This document shows, one piece after another, positions 9,693 through 18,867 of a DNA stretch of 64,000 nucleotides. Made by a program: the position numbers and the translations under genes. Under the pieces are notes generated by a model. The model was not told the DNA's origin and did not search any database. It saw only the letters and a program-made list of their open reading frames with translations. Position 1 is the first letter of the stretch, and each line of letters starts with the position of its first letter. Source of the DNA: Tragulus kanchil (Eukaryota > Chordata > Mammalia > Artiodactyla > Tragulidae); NCBI GenBank assembly GCA_022376925.1, contig JAIOJX010000031.1, forward strand, positions 135,178,854 to 135,242,853, read 5' to 3'.

Positions 9693-10268
9693 TTACTTCT
9701 CCTGTGGAATTTTCCCTTTTAAGTGAGAATTCCTTGCCTTTCTCAACAGTGCCTGAAAGATCTCATCATGCATATAAAAGAAAATATACCCAGTGCAAAG
9801 CCTGGCCTCCCGCATCACCGACTCCTGGATTTCTGATACTAGTAGATCATCGTACGTGAACCAGCCCTGCTTCTCAAAGTTGTAAATGTCGCTGATGTAA
9901 TGGCCTGAATCTGGGGAGCTTCCGAGATGGCTGACGGCACTGATGAGCCGGTAGGTGTTTCTTTTCGTGGCCTTGGTTCCAGTCTCTGTGTCCTTCGTGT
10001 TTAAAATTCCAGGATTTGTATCAGAACCCAAAGCACCAAGGGAGTCCCTGTTACCAGCCTTCCGAACCTTGAAGTTCTTTTCTGCGTGTTCCTGGGCACT
10101 CAGCTCCCTAATGCCTGGAGGTGATTCCTGTAGAGGGAAGTCCTTGATGACTCTTTGCGGATTGTGCCGCTGCCATGGTTCAACCACTCCTCGGGATTTT
10201 CCTGGAATCCTGTTTTTGTGAGCCTTATAAAAACTTCCAGGAGACCCCGTGATATGGCCCATATCCAC
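9693..10268 (-). CDS. USP29: USP29 C-terminal part (residues about 697-887) with intact His box and stop
   Basis: Reads from MGHITGSPG to KGKIPQEK and TAA. It holds the unbroken His box (SPDSGHYISDIY, then GWFTYDDLLVS) and the closing GYIFFYMHDEIF motif typical of USP29/37. The upstream end of this copy (10290-10373) is noisy compared with 11375-11474, so the true coding sequence upstream should be taken from the other copy. A candidate AATAAA on the minus strand lies at 9238-9243, about 450 bp after the stop; a short SINE and a MER5A-like element sit in the inferred 3' UTR. Confidence 0.88.
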   Translation of the reverse strand: MDMGHITGSPGSFYKAHKNRIPGKSRGVVEPWQRHNPQRVIKDFPLQESPPGIRELSAQEHAEKNFKVRKAGNRDSLGALGSDTNPGILNTKDTETGTKATKRNTYRLISAVSHLGSSPDSGHYISDIYNFEKQGWFTYDDLLVSEIQESVMREARLCTGYIFFYMHDEIFQALLRKARNSHLKGKIPQEK

Positions 10269-13200
10269 CTTTACAGATGCACTGGTTTTCTTGTGTTTCT
10301 TAAGTTCCGGATCTTCAGGGACCTCTTGGATGCTCTCAAGACCTGTGTGGTGGGACTACTCCTTCCACAGCTCGAAAACACACAATTAAAATCCTTTACA
10401 TAAAATAAGCAAGTCTTATGTACAGCAGTAAAATGTATCAAGACACTCTTCACAAAGAGCAGTGGTTCTTATGGTTTCTGGAGCAGTAGAGCTCCATCAG
10501 TTACTGAGTCTCATCCCCAGAGTTTCTGATTCAGTGGGTCTGAAACGGGATCCAAGATGCTTCATTTCTAACCAGCCTCTGGCAACTGCTGATATTTTGA
10601 AAACCATCCCATGAACATGGAAAGCAACTTTTCAAGCTTATAGGCCAGGATGACCCATCTCAGTTTAAGCTTTGAGGTCTGCTGCAGAGTTAGCATGGTG
10701 ATTTCCCCGTGTCTCCTGAACTGGCAGGTAGATTCTTACCCACTGAGCCACCAGGGAAGTCCAGATTCATCTTTTTCTTACTTCTCCTGTGGAATTTTCC
10801 CTTTTAAGTGAGAATTCCTTGCCTTTCTCAACAGTGCCTGAAAGATCTCATCATGCATATAAAAGAAAATATACCCAGTGCAAAGCCTGGCCTCCCGCAT
10901 CACCGACTCCTGGATTTCTGATACTAGTAGATCATCGACGTGAACCAGCCCTGCTTCTCAAAGTTGTAAATGTCACTGATGTAGTGACCTGAATCTGTGG
11001 AGCTTCCGAGATGGCTGACGGCACTGATGAGCCGGTAGGTGTTTCTTTTCGTGGCCTTGGTTCCAGTCTCTGTGTCCTTCGTGTTTAAAATTCCAGGATT
11101 TGTATCAGAACCCAAAGCACCAAGGGAGTCCCTGTTACCAGCCTTCCGAACCTTGAAGTTCTTTTCTGCGTGTTCCTGGGCACTCAGCTCCCTAATGCCT
11201 GGAGGTGATTCCTGTAGAGGGAAGTCCTTGATGACTCTTTGCGGATTGTGCCGCTGCCATGGTTCAACCACTCCTCGGGATTTTCCTGGAATCCTGTTTT
11301 TGTGAGCCTTATAAAAACTTCCAGGAGACCCCGTGATATGGCCCATATCCACCTTTACAGATGCACTGGTTTTCTTGTGTTTCTTAAGTTCCGGATCTTC
11401 AGGGACCTCTTGGAGCTGAGCCTCTCCAAGACCTGTGTGTGGGCTGGGGGATCTACTTCCATCTCCACAGCTCGTAAGGCATGCAGGGTCTCGGCTCATC
11501 ATTGAGGTGGCCGCTGACGGCTCCTTTTCTGCCAGTTCTGAAGCTGTTACCCTCCGTTTAGAGGTCTTTCCCAGGTCTCTCTGGGGCTGTGTTTGGCTTG
11601 ACCGTTTAAAGATCTTCTGGAATATGAATGGCTCAGCATTCTTAGCCAAGGAATCGCTGGATTCTGAGATCAACTTCACTGAAGGTGGTGGTGGGTCAAG
11701 GATCTCAGAAACCGTCTCTGGAGAGAGGTTGAGCATCCTGGAGTCCCCAGGAGACGTGGAACTGGCAATGGGCAAAGGTGACTTGGTGTTCTCACTGCAA
11801 TGAGAAGATGAGCTTAAAAATTTAGGAATAGCAACTGGCTGGTCATCTTTCACTAGCAACCAAGCATCATTAAGGCTGTAGCGTTTCAGATGAATGATGA
11901 GCACCCTGGGGAGCCGACTGAATTTGAGCATTGTGACCGATGACTTATGCATGCAGCGGTTACAGGTATACTCAAGTTCTTCTGCTCTAAAGAAAAGATC
12001 AAAAGAATCCTGAATAGAGAACGGCTCTCCTTTTGTCTCTTGGGGAAGGCTGGTAGAAAGATAACTACTTGGCTCCGTCTTGAGAACAACCTGTCCACAG
12101 GCTTTACAGATAATTGAGCGCTGTAGCTCAAACTCAAAATTAGCCGCCACAGGACAAACAAATGCCTGGTGGGAGGTGTGGTTGGCATCCCTCCGTGGGG
12201 ATGGGTTTTCATTCTCGGTTTCCCTCTCAGCCTTCCAAGTGATGTTTAATTTTTCCATGTCTTCTTTCAGCCGCTCTAAACAGTATCCTAAAAACTCATA
12301 AGCATCGTTCTCCCCGTTGCCAGAGAAGGTCTCCGCAATCTCTGAAATAGCCGTTTTCATATTGACAAGTAGCTCTTTCTTGGCCTCCAGGTTACAGGTA
12401 TCTTTTAAAACAAGTAGCTGGGTCAAGCCTGTGATAAAATCATCGACGAGAACTTTCTCCAAGGGGACCTTTGTGAGCAAGTCATCAGCAAATGAGGGAA
12501 TTGCGAACAGTGACTGTAAAATTGCATTCATGTAACAGGTGTTGCCCAGATTGGGAAGCTCATTTCTTTGGGGTCAAGCATCATGCAGGGTCTCGGCTCA
12601 TCATTGAGGTGGCCGCTGACGGCTCCTTTTCTGCCAGTTCTGAAGCTGTTACCCTCCGTTTAGAGGTCTTTCCCAGGTCTCTCTGGGGCTGTGTTTGGCT
12701 TGACCGTTTAAAGATCTTCTGGAATATGAATGGCTCAGCATTCTTAGCCAAGGAATCGCTGGATTCTGAGATCAACTTCACTGAAGGTGGTGGTGGGTCA
12801 AGGATCTCAGAAACCGTCTCTGGAGAGAGGTTGAGCATCCTGGAGTCCCCAGGAGACGTGGAACTGGCAATGGGCAAAGGTGACTTGGTGTTCTCACTGC
12901 AATGAGAAGATGAGCTTAAAAATTTAGGAATAGCAACTGGCTGGTCATCTTTCACTAGCAACCAAGCATCATTAAGGCTGTAGCGTTTCAGATGAATGAT
13001 GAGCACCCTGGGGAGCCGACTGAATTTGAGCATTGTGACCGATGACTTATGCATGCAGCGGTTACAGGTATACTCAAGTTCTTCTGCTCTAAAGAAAAGA
13101 TCAAAAGAATCCTGAATAGAGAACGGCTCTCCTTTTGTCTCTTGGGAAGGCTGGTAGAAAGATAACTACTTGGCTCCGTCTTGAGAACAACCTGTCCACA

Positions 13201-15629
13201 GGCTTTACAGATAATTGAGCGCTGTAGCTCAAACTCAAAATTAGCCGCCACAGGACAAACAAATGCCTGGTGGGAGGTGTGGTTGGCATCCCTCCGTGGG
13301 GATGGGTTTTCATTCTCGGTTTCCCTCTCAGCCTTCCAAGTGATGTTTAATTTTTCCATGTCTTCTTTCAGCCGCTCTAAACAGTATCCTAAAAACTCAT
13401 AAGCATCGTTCTCCCCGTTGCCAGAGAAGGTCTCCGCAATCTCTGAAATAGCCGTTTTCATATTGACAAGTAGCTCTTTCTTGGCCTCCAGGTTACAGGT
13501 ATCTTTTAAAACAAGTAGCTGGGTCAAGCCTGTGATAAAATCATCGACGAGAACTTTCTCCAAGGGGACCTTTGTGAGCAAGTCATCAGCAAATGAGGGA
13601 ATTGCGAACAGTGACTGTAAAATTGCATTCATGTAACAGGTGTTGCCCAGATTGGGGAAGCCTTGCCAGGATGGTTCCGGAAGAGTATCAGGGAGCACTG
13701 GGGGCTCATTCCATCTTAGGTCGTCACGTCTATAGGTTTGTTTTGATGGAAATTCCAAACTTATTTTGCAAGACAGAGGCTGGATTGAAAGAGTAGTCTC
13801 AGCTAGGCGGGGGTATTTAGGAGAGGTGGTCTTGCATGAGGATCCACCCATGGGATACCTATGCTTTTTTCGATCTTCTAAGCGCAGTGGCTCCTCATTG
13901 CTGTTTGCATCCTCAAAGGGATCTGTCTTCAACTTCTTGTTTAGTTCAGGGTTACTTTCTTTCAGGGACCCATCATTCATCTTGAGACCAGATCGCATTT
14001 CTTTCCTCTTTGTACCTTGATTTTCTAACAGTCCTGTTCTGACAAGCGCTGGTGATTTTAACAAAGTCATCTTCGGAGGAGAAAGCATTCCATCTTTTTC
14101 TGTATTAAAGGGTCTGTCATTGGACTTGTCACGAACTTCATAAAATGGAGTTTTTTTCGTTTTCTTCTTTGTATTCCTCCCACCAAGAACGCGCCAGTCA
14201 CGATCGGGTTTCATGGGTGGTTGGAGCTTGTTTTGGCTGACCATGTCCAGGAAGGCCTTCAGCTGTTCAGCATCCCTGTAGGATAATTTGTCAATAAACA
14301 AGGAGCTATTGTTTTGCAGAGTTAAATGCAGACAGCTTTCTCTCTCTCTACCATGTGTAAGGACAACACTGGTTATATTGTTGTTGAGCTGAAAAACCCG
14401 GGTAAGTCCTTCCGAGTTGAAGATGACTGCCAGGTTAATTTCCTTCTCTCCTTCCACTGTTTCCACGAGAGCTTCTCTCTCTTTAGTTAGCCCGGTCTTG
14501 TTCCAGATACGAACAAAACTGTGCACCTTTAGAGGACTCATCCTTCCTTTACAAAGAAAGCTTGGGTAACCTAAGGAAGAGAAGTGCAGACGTCCACTTT
14601 AAGTAGCTGGGTCAAGCCTGTGATAAAATCATCGACGAGAACTTTCTCCAAGGGGACCTTTGTGAGCAAGTCATCAGCAAATGAGGGAATTGCGAACAGT
14701 GACTGTAAAATTGCATTCATGTAACAGGTGTTGCCCAGATTGGGGAAGCCTTGCCAGGATGGTTCCGGAAGAGTATCAGGGAGCACTGGGGGCTCATTCC
14801 ATCTTAGGTCGTCACGTCTATAGGTTTGTTTTGATGGAAATTCCAAACTTATTTTGCAAGACAGAGGCTGGATTGAAAGAGTAGTCTCAGCTAGGCGGGG
14901 GTATTTAGGAGAGGTGGTCTTGCATGAGGATCCACCCATGGGATACCTATGCTTTTTTCGATCTTCTAAGCGCAGTGGCTCCTCATTGCTGTTTGCATCC
15001 TCAAAGGGATCTGTCTTCAACTTCTTGTTTAGTTCAGGGTTACTTTCTTTCAGGGACCCATCATTCATCTTGAGACCAGATCGCATTTCTTTCCTCTTTG
15101 TACCTTGATTTTCTAACAGTCCTGTTCTGACAAGCGCTGGTGATTTTAACAAAGTCATCTTCGGAGGAGAAAGCATTCCATCTTTTTCTGTATTAAAGGG
15201 TCTGTCATTGGACTTGTCACGAACTTCATAAAATGGAGTTTTTTTCGTTTTCTTCTTTGTATTCCTCCCACCAAGAACGCGCCAGTCACGATCGGGTTTC
15301 ATGGGTGGTTGGAGCTTGTTTTGGCTGACCATGTCCAGGAAGGCCTTCAGCTGTTCAGCATCCCTGTAGGATAATTTGTCAATAAACAAGGAGCTATTGT
15401 TTTGCAGAGTTAAATGCAGACAGCTTTCTCTCTCTCTACCATGTGTAAGGACAACACTGGTTATATTGTTGTTGAGCTGAAAAACCCGGGTAAGTCCTTC
15501 CGAGTTGAAGATGACTGCCAGGTTAATTTCCTTCTCTCCTTCCACTGTTTCCACGAGAGCTTCTCTCTCTTTAGTTAGCCCGGTCTTGTTCCAGATACGA
15601 ACAAAACTGTGCACCTTTAGAGGACTCAT
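9693..15629 (-). CDS. USP29: USP29, ubiquitin carboxyl-terminal hydrolase 29 (whole locus, with duplicated blocks)
   Basis: Cysteine protease of the USP (C19) family that removes ubiquitin from proteins. The coding region is in one exon. The start used is ATG at 15627-15629 (MSPLKVHSFVRIW), the N-terminus of the USP26/29/37 subfamily. Collapsing the copies gives about 887 codons against 922 in human USP29. Residues about 1-105 resemble the subfamily's PH-like domain, 110-290 are basic linker, and the Cys box GFPNLGNTCYMNAILQ has its nucleophile near Cys302. LQSLFAIPSFADDLLT is the human USP29 sequence almost exactly, which separates it from USP37 and USP26. A CKAC/CNRC pair fits the USP zinc ribbon. 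The His box SGHYISDIYNFEKQGWFTYD puts His near 819, and the frame stops at TAA 9693-9695. The two frameshifts, near 13143 and 10936, each occur in only one of two copies, so I do not call it a pseudogene. Confidence 0.9.
10937..12531 (-). CDS. USP29: USP29 catalytic core to His box (residues about 304-834)
   Basis: The longest continuous piece, running from MNAILQSLFAIPSF through the zinc-ribbon cysteines, the conserved LPRVLIIHLKRYSLN segment and a poorly conserved insert to SSTDSGHYISD and KQGWFT. It crosses the 11480/11481 boundary between two duplicated blocks without a break, which shows these blocks are truly adjacent in the genome. The frame is lost at about 10936 by one missing base (cgacg against cgtacg at 9849), present only in this copy. 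The N-terminal extension is cut by the junction at 12582. Confidence 0.85.
11481..13665. repeat. Head-to-tail duplication 4 (offset 1101-1102)
   Basis: Copies 11481-12582 and 12583 to about 13665, all within USP29 coding sequence. Copy 1 ends in about 30 unmatched bases after ttgcccagattggg. Copy 2 lacks one G near 13143. Confidence 0.95.
13143..14541 (-). CDS. USP29: USP29 N-terminal half (residues about 1-466), second copy
   Basis: Same start as the copy at 15629, shifted by 1088 bp. It stays open through the Cys box and the CKAC half of the zinc ribbon to about 13143. There a run of four G on the plus strand is three (ttgggaagg against ttggggaagg at 12049), and the frame shifts. The frame runs on out of phase to 12988. 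The downstream part of this copy (12583-13142) encodes USP29 in the other phase. The 3' partner copy is unbroken here. Confidence 0.85.
14601..15629 (-). CDS. USP29: USP29 N-terminal part (residues about 1-343), 5'-most copy
   Basis: Open from MSPLKVHS to TGLTQLL, then cut by the duplication junction at 14600/14601. It carries the PH-like N-terminus, the lysine-rich linker and the Cys box with NTCYMN. It is the better copy at the 5' side, because the sequence continues upstream through a splice acceptor at 15659-15660 into intron. The other copy is 13513-14541. The frame stays open 16 codons further upstream, but that part crosses the acceptor, so the Met at 15629 is preferred. Confidence 0.85.
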
Positions 15630-15662
15630 CCTTCCTTTACAAAGAAAGCTTGGGTAACCTAA
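15630..15662 (-). other. USP29: 3' splice site and 5' UTR segment of the USP29 coding exon
   Basis: Read on the minus strand: a pyrimidine-rich tract (cttctcttccttag) ends at 15659, then gttacccaagctttc and a 29-base leader end at the ATG. The family has non-coding 5' exons far upstream, starting near PEG3, and one coding exon, so an acceptor right here is expected. Two further copies of the tract lie near 14570 and 16738 because of duplicated blocks. Confidence 0.7.
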
Positions 15663-15735
15663 GGAAGAGAAGTGCACACGTCCACTTTAATTGAGAACAT
15701 ATTATTGGTGGTGGAAAATCCTATGTAATAATCTT

Positions 15736-16698
15736 TCTTTTTTTTTTTTTGCCTCTAAGTCATCATTTGTTTTCATTCATCTTTATTCTTTGGCCTTTGT
15801 GGGCCTCCCATTGCAGTGGCCTCTCTCGTTGCAGAGCACTGGCTCTGGGAGCATCCGCTCCAGAGCACCAGTTTGTAATTGGACACACCAGCCCAGCTCC
15901 TTCACGGCAAGTGGGATCTTCCCGGGCTAGGGATCAAACCGGTGCCCTCCTGCACTGCAAGGTGGACTCTTTACCCACTGGACCACCAAGGAAGCCCCTA
16001 TAATAATCTCTGTTTCATGTTTTTTTCAGACTTTAGATAAATGACACTTATATTCTGAAGTTGTGGCAGTCCTCAGGCTTCCCTGATAGCTCAGGGGTAG
16101 AGAATCTGTTTGCAATGCAGGGGACATGGGTTCAACTCCTGAGTGAGGAAGATCCCCTGGAGGAGGGGAAATCCCATGGACAGAGAAGGCTTGGAGGCGA
16201 CAGTCCATGGGGTCACAAAGAGTTGGATATGACTGAGCTACTGAATGCGTGCATGTTCTCCAGAACACAAAGAATCTGAATACAAGCTCTTGGATTTCTC
16301 TGGTGGTACAGTGGATAAGAATTTGCCTGCTAATGCAGGGGACATGGGTTCAATCCCTGGTCCCAGAAGGTCTCACATGCTGTAGAGCAAATAGGCCTGT
16401 GTGCTGCAGTCACTGAGCTGGTGTTCTAGCTCTTGGGAGCCACAACTGCTGAAGCCAGAGTGCCTATAGTCCGTGTTCTGCAACAAGAGAAGCTACCGAA
16501 ATTAGAAGCCTGTTCACTACAATGAAGACCATGAGCAGGCAAAAATAAATAAATAAATATAAATAAAGAAAAAATTAATGGGCTACCTAGTGGTCCAGTA
16601 GGTAAAGAGTCCGCCTTGCAGTGCAAGGGGCACCGGTTTGATCCCTGGCCTGTGAAGATCTCACCTGTTGCAGAGCAGCTGGACCGGTGTGTCCAATT
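15736..16698. mobile_element. SINE cluster
   Basis: Reversed CHR SINE 15736-15998; forward Bov-tA 16077-16245; forward CHR SINE 16289-16560; start of another forward CHR SINE 16580-16698, cut by the junction. Copies at 16814-17076, 17155-17321, 17366-17640; the last SINE is complete at 17656-17935. Confidence 0.8.
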
Positions 16699-18294
16699 AG
16701 GACTCATCCTTCCTTTACAAAGAAAGCTTGGGTAACCTAAGGAAGAGAAGTGCACACGTCCACTTTAATTGAGAACATATTATTGGTGGTGGAAAATCCT
16801 ATGTAATAATCTTTCTTTTTTTTTTTTTGCCTCTAAGTCATCATTTGTTTTCATTCATCTTTATTCTTTGGCCTTTGTGGGCCTCCCATTGCAGTGGCCT
16901 CTCTCGTTGCAGAGCACTGGCTCTGGGAGCATCCGCTCCAGAGCACCAGTTTGTAATTGGACACACCAGCCCAGCTCCTTCACGGCAAGTGGGATCTTCC
17001 CGGGCTAGGGATCAAACCGGTGCCCTCCTGCACTGCAAGGTGGACTCTTTACCCACTGGACCACCAAGGAAGCCCCTATAATAATCTCTGTTTCATGTTT
17101 TTTTCAGACTTTAGATAAATGACACTTATATTCTGAAGTTGTGGCAGTCCTCAGGCTTCCCTGATAGCTCAGGGGTAGAGAATCTGTTTGCAATGCAGGG
17201 GACATGGGTTCAACTCCTGAGTGAGGAAGATCCCTGAGGAGGGGAAATCCCATGGACAGAGAAGGCTTGGAGGCGACAGTCCATGGGGTCACAAAGAGTT
17301 GGATATGACTGAGCTACTGAATGCGTGCATGTTCTCCAGAACACAAAGAATCTGAATACAAGCTCTTGGATTTCTCTGGTGGTACAGTGGATAAGAATTT
17401 GCCTGCTAATGCAGGGGACATGGGTTCAATCCCTGGTCCCAGAAGGTCTCACATGCTGTAGAGCAAATAGGCCTGTGTGCTGCAGTCACTGAGCTGGTGT
17501 TCTAGCTCTTGGGAGCCACAACTGCTGAAGCCAGAGTGCCTATAGTCCGTGTTCTGCAACAAGAGAAGCTACCGAAATTAGAAGCCTGTTCACTACAATG
17601 AAGACCATGAGCAGGCAAAAATAAATAAATAAATATAAATAAAGAAAAAATTAATGGGCTACCTAGTGGTCCAGTAGGTAAAGAGTCCGCCTTGCAGTGC
17701 AAGGGGCACCGGTTTGATCCCTGGCCTGTGAAGATCTCACCTGTTGCAGAGCAGCTGGACCGGTGTGTCCAATTACGAGCCAGTGCTCTGGAGCACATGC
17801 ACCCAGAGCCAGTGCTCTGCGACAAGAGAGGCTACTGCAATGGGAGGCTCACACAGGCTGAAGAATAAAGATGGATGAAAATAAATAAATTAAAAAAAAC
17901 AATAAAAAAAAGAGGTCAAAATTAAAAAAAAAAAACTTGAAAAAAGAATGTTTAAAAAAAAGAACACAAACGCTTTCAGGGGAGTTGTTTAAGAGGGAAG
18001 AGACACGAAGGATGGCTTAAAAGGTGGATAAATGAGTATTACCAGTCATGCCGCTGAATTCAAGGGGAATTGGCCCCTGAAGCCAAGGGGAATTTCTATA
18101 TCTGGTTCTGAGTTTTTGTTTCTGATCATTTTATTTATCATATCATAGATCAGGTATAATGAAGTCAACTAACCAATTAAACCTGAGTTTTGTGGTCAAG
18201 AAGAGGAGGCTTAGGGTCAGGTCTCTAAACATGTCCTTGGAGTGGTTATTTGCAGATCTATATGACTCTTCACGTGCAAAAGGCAGTTGTGGAG

Positions 18295-18610
18295 CCTTCC
18301 CTGGTAGCTCAGTGGTGAAGAGTTCGCCTGTCAATGCAGGAGACACAGGTTCGATCACCAATCCAGGAAGATCCCACAGGCTGCGGAACAACTAAGCCTG
18401 TGAGCCACAACTGTGGAGCCTGTGCTCTAGAGCCTCAGAGCTGCAACTATTGAAGCCCATGTGACCTAGAGCCCAAGTTCCACAACAAAAGAAGTCACCG
18501 CAACAAGAAGCCGGCTCACCTCCACTAGAGAGGAGCCCCCACTCCCTGCAACAAAAGAAGAGCCTGTAGCAGCAGTGAAAACCCAGAATGGCCAAAAATA
18601 AATAAATAAA
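18295..18610 (+). mobile_element. CHR-type SINE
   Basis: agccttccctggtagctcag with aggttcgatcaccaat, to an aataaataaataaaa tail. Confidence 0.8.
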
Positions 18611-18867
18611 ATGCAAAAAAAAGATGCCTGTCAGAGCTAACTGTGCTGTCTCTGCTAAAGCCCCTCCCTCCGTCTATCAGAACTTTTTCTCCCTGACTGT
18701 TGGCTGGGGTTGAGGTGGGCAGAGGGAGTTCCCCCAAACCGCACCAGTCACCAGCATCCAAAAAAAAAACAAAAAAGAAAAGCAAACTTTACAGCAACCT
18801 GGCCTCTTCATTGTTCTTTGAGCTTTGAGCAGCTGGACCCTACTTCTGGTTACAGATACAGTACGAT

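Larger units (their letters stand above)
9289..11474. repeat. Head-to-tail duplication 3 (offset 1084-1085)
   Basis: Copies 9289-10373 and 10374 to about 11474, carrying the USP29 C-terminus, the MER5A-like element and a short SINE. The last 70 bp of copy 1 (10330-10373) are strongly scrambled against 11410-11474. Four clustered substitutions and one indel separate the copies at the His box. Confidence 0.95.
13513..15680. repeat. Head-to-tail duplication 5 (offset 1088)
   Basis: Copies 13513-14600 and 14601 to about 15680, the USP29 N-terminal coding region and its acceptor. Near the junction gtgcagacg replaces gtgcacacg. Confidence 0.95.
15621..17776. repeat. Head-to-tail duplication 6 (offset 1077-1078)
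   Basis: Copies 15621-16698 and 16699 to about 17776, containing a reversed SINE, a Bov-tA and two forward SINEs. The junction falls inside the last SINE, which is complete only after copy 2 (to about 17935). Confidence 0.95.

Noticed and set aside
9693..15629. USP29 as a pseudogene
   Set aside because: The single-base lesions near 13143 and 10936 are each absent from the partner copy.
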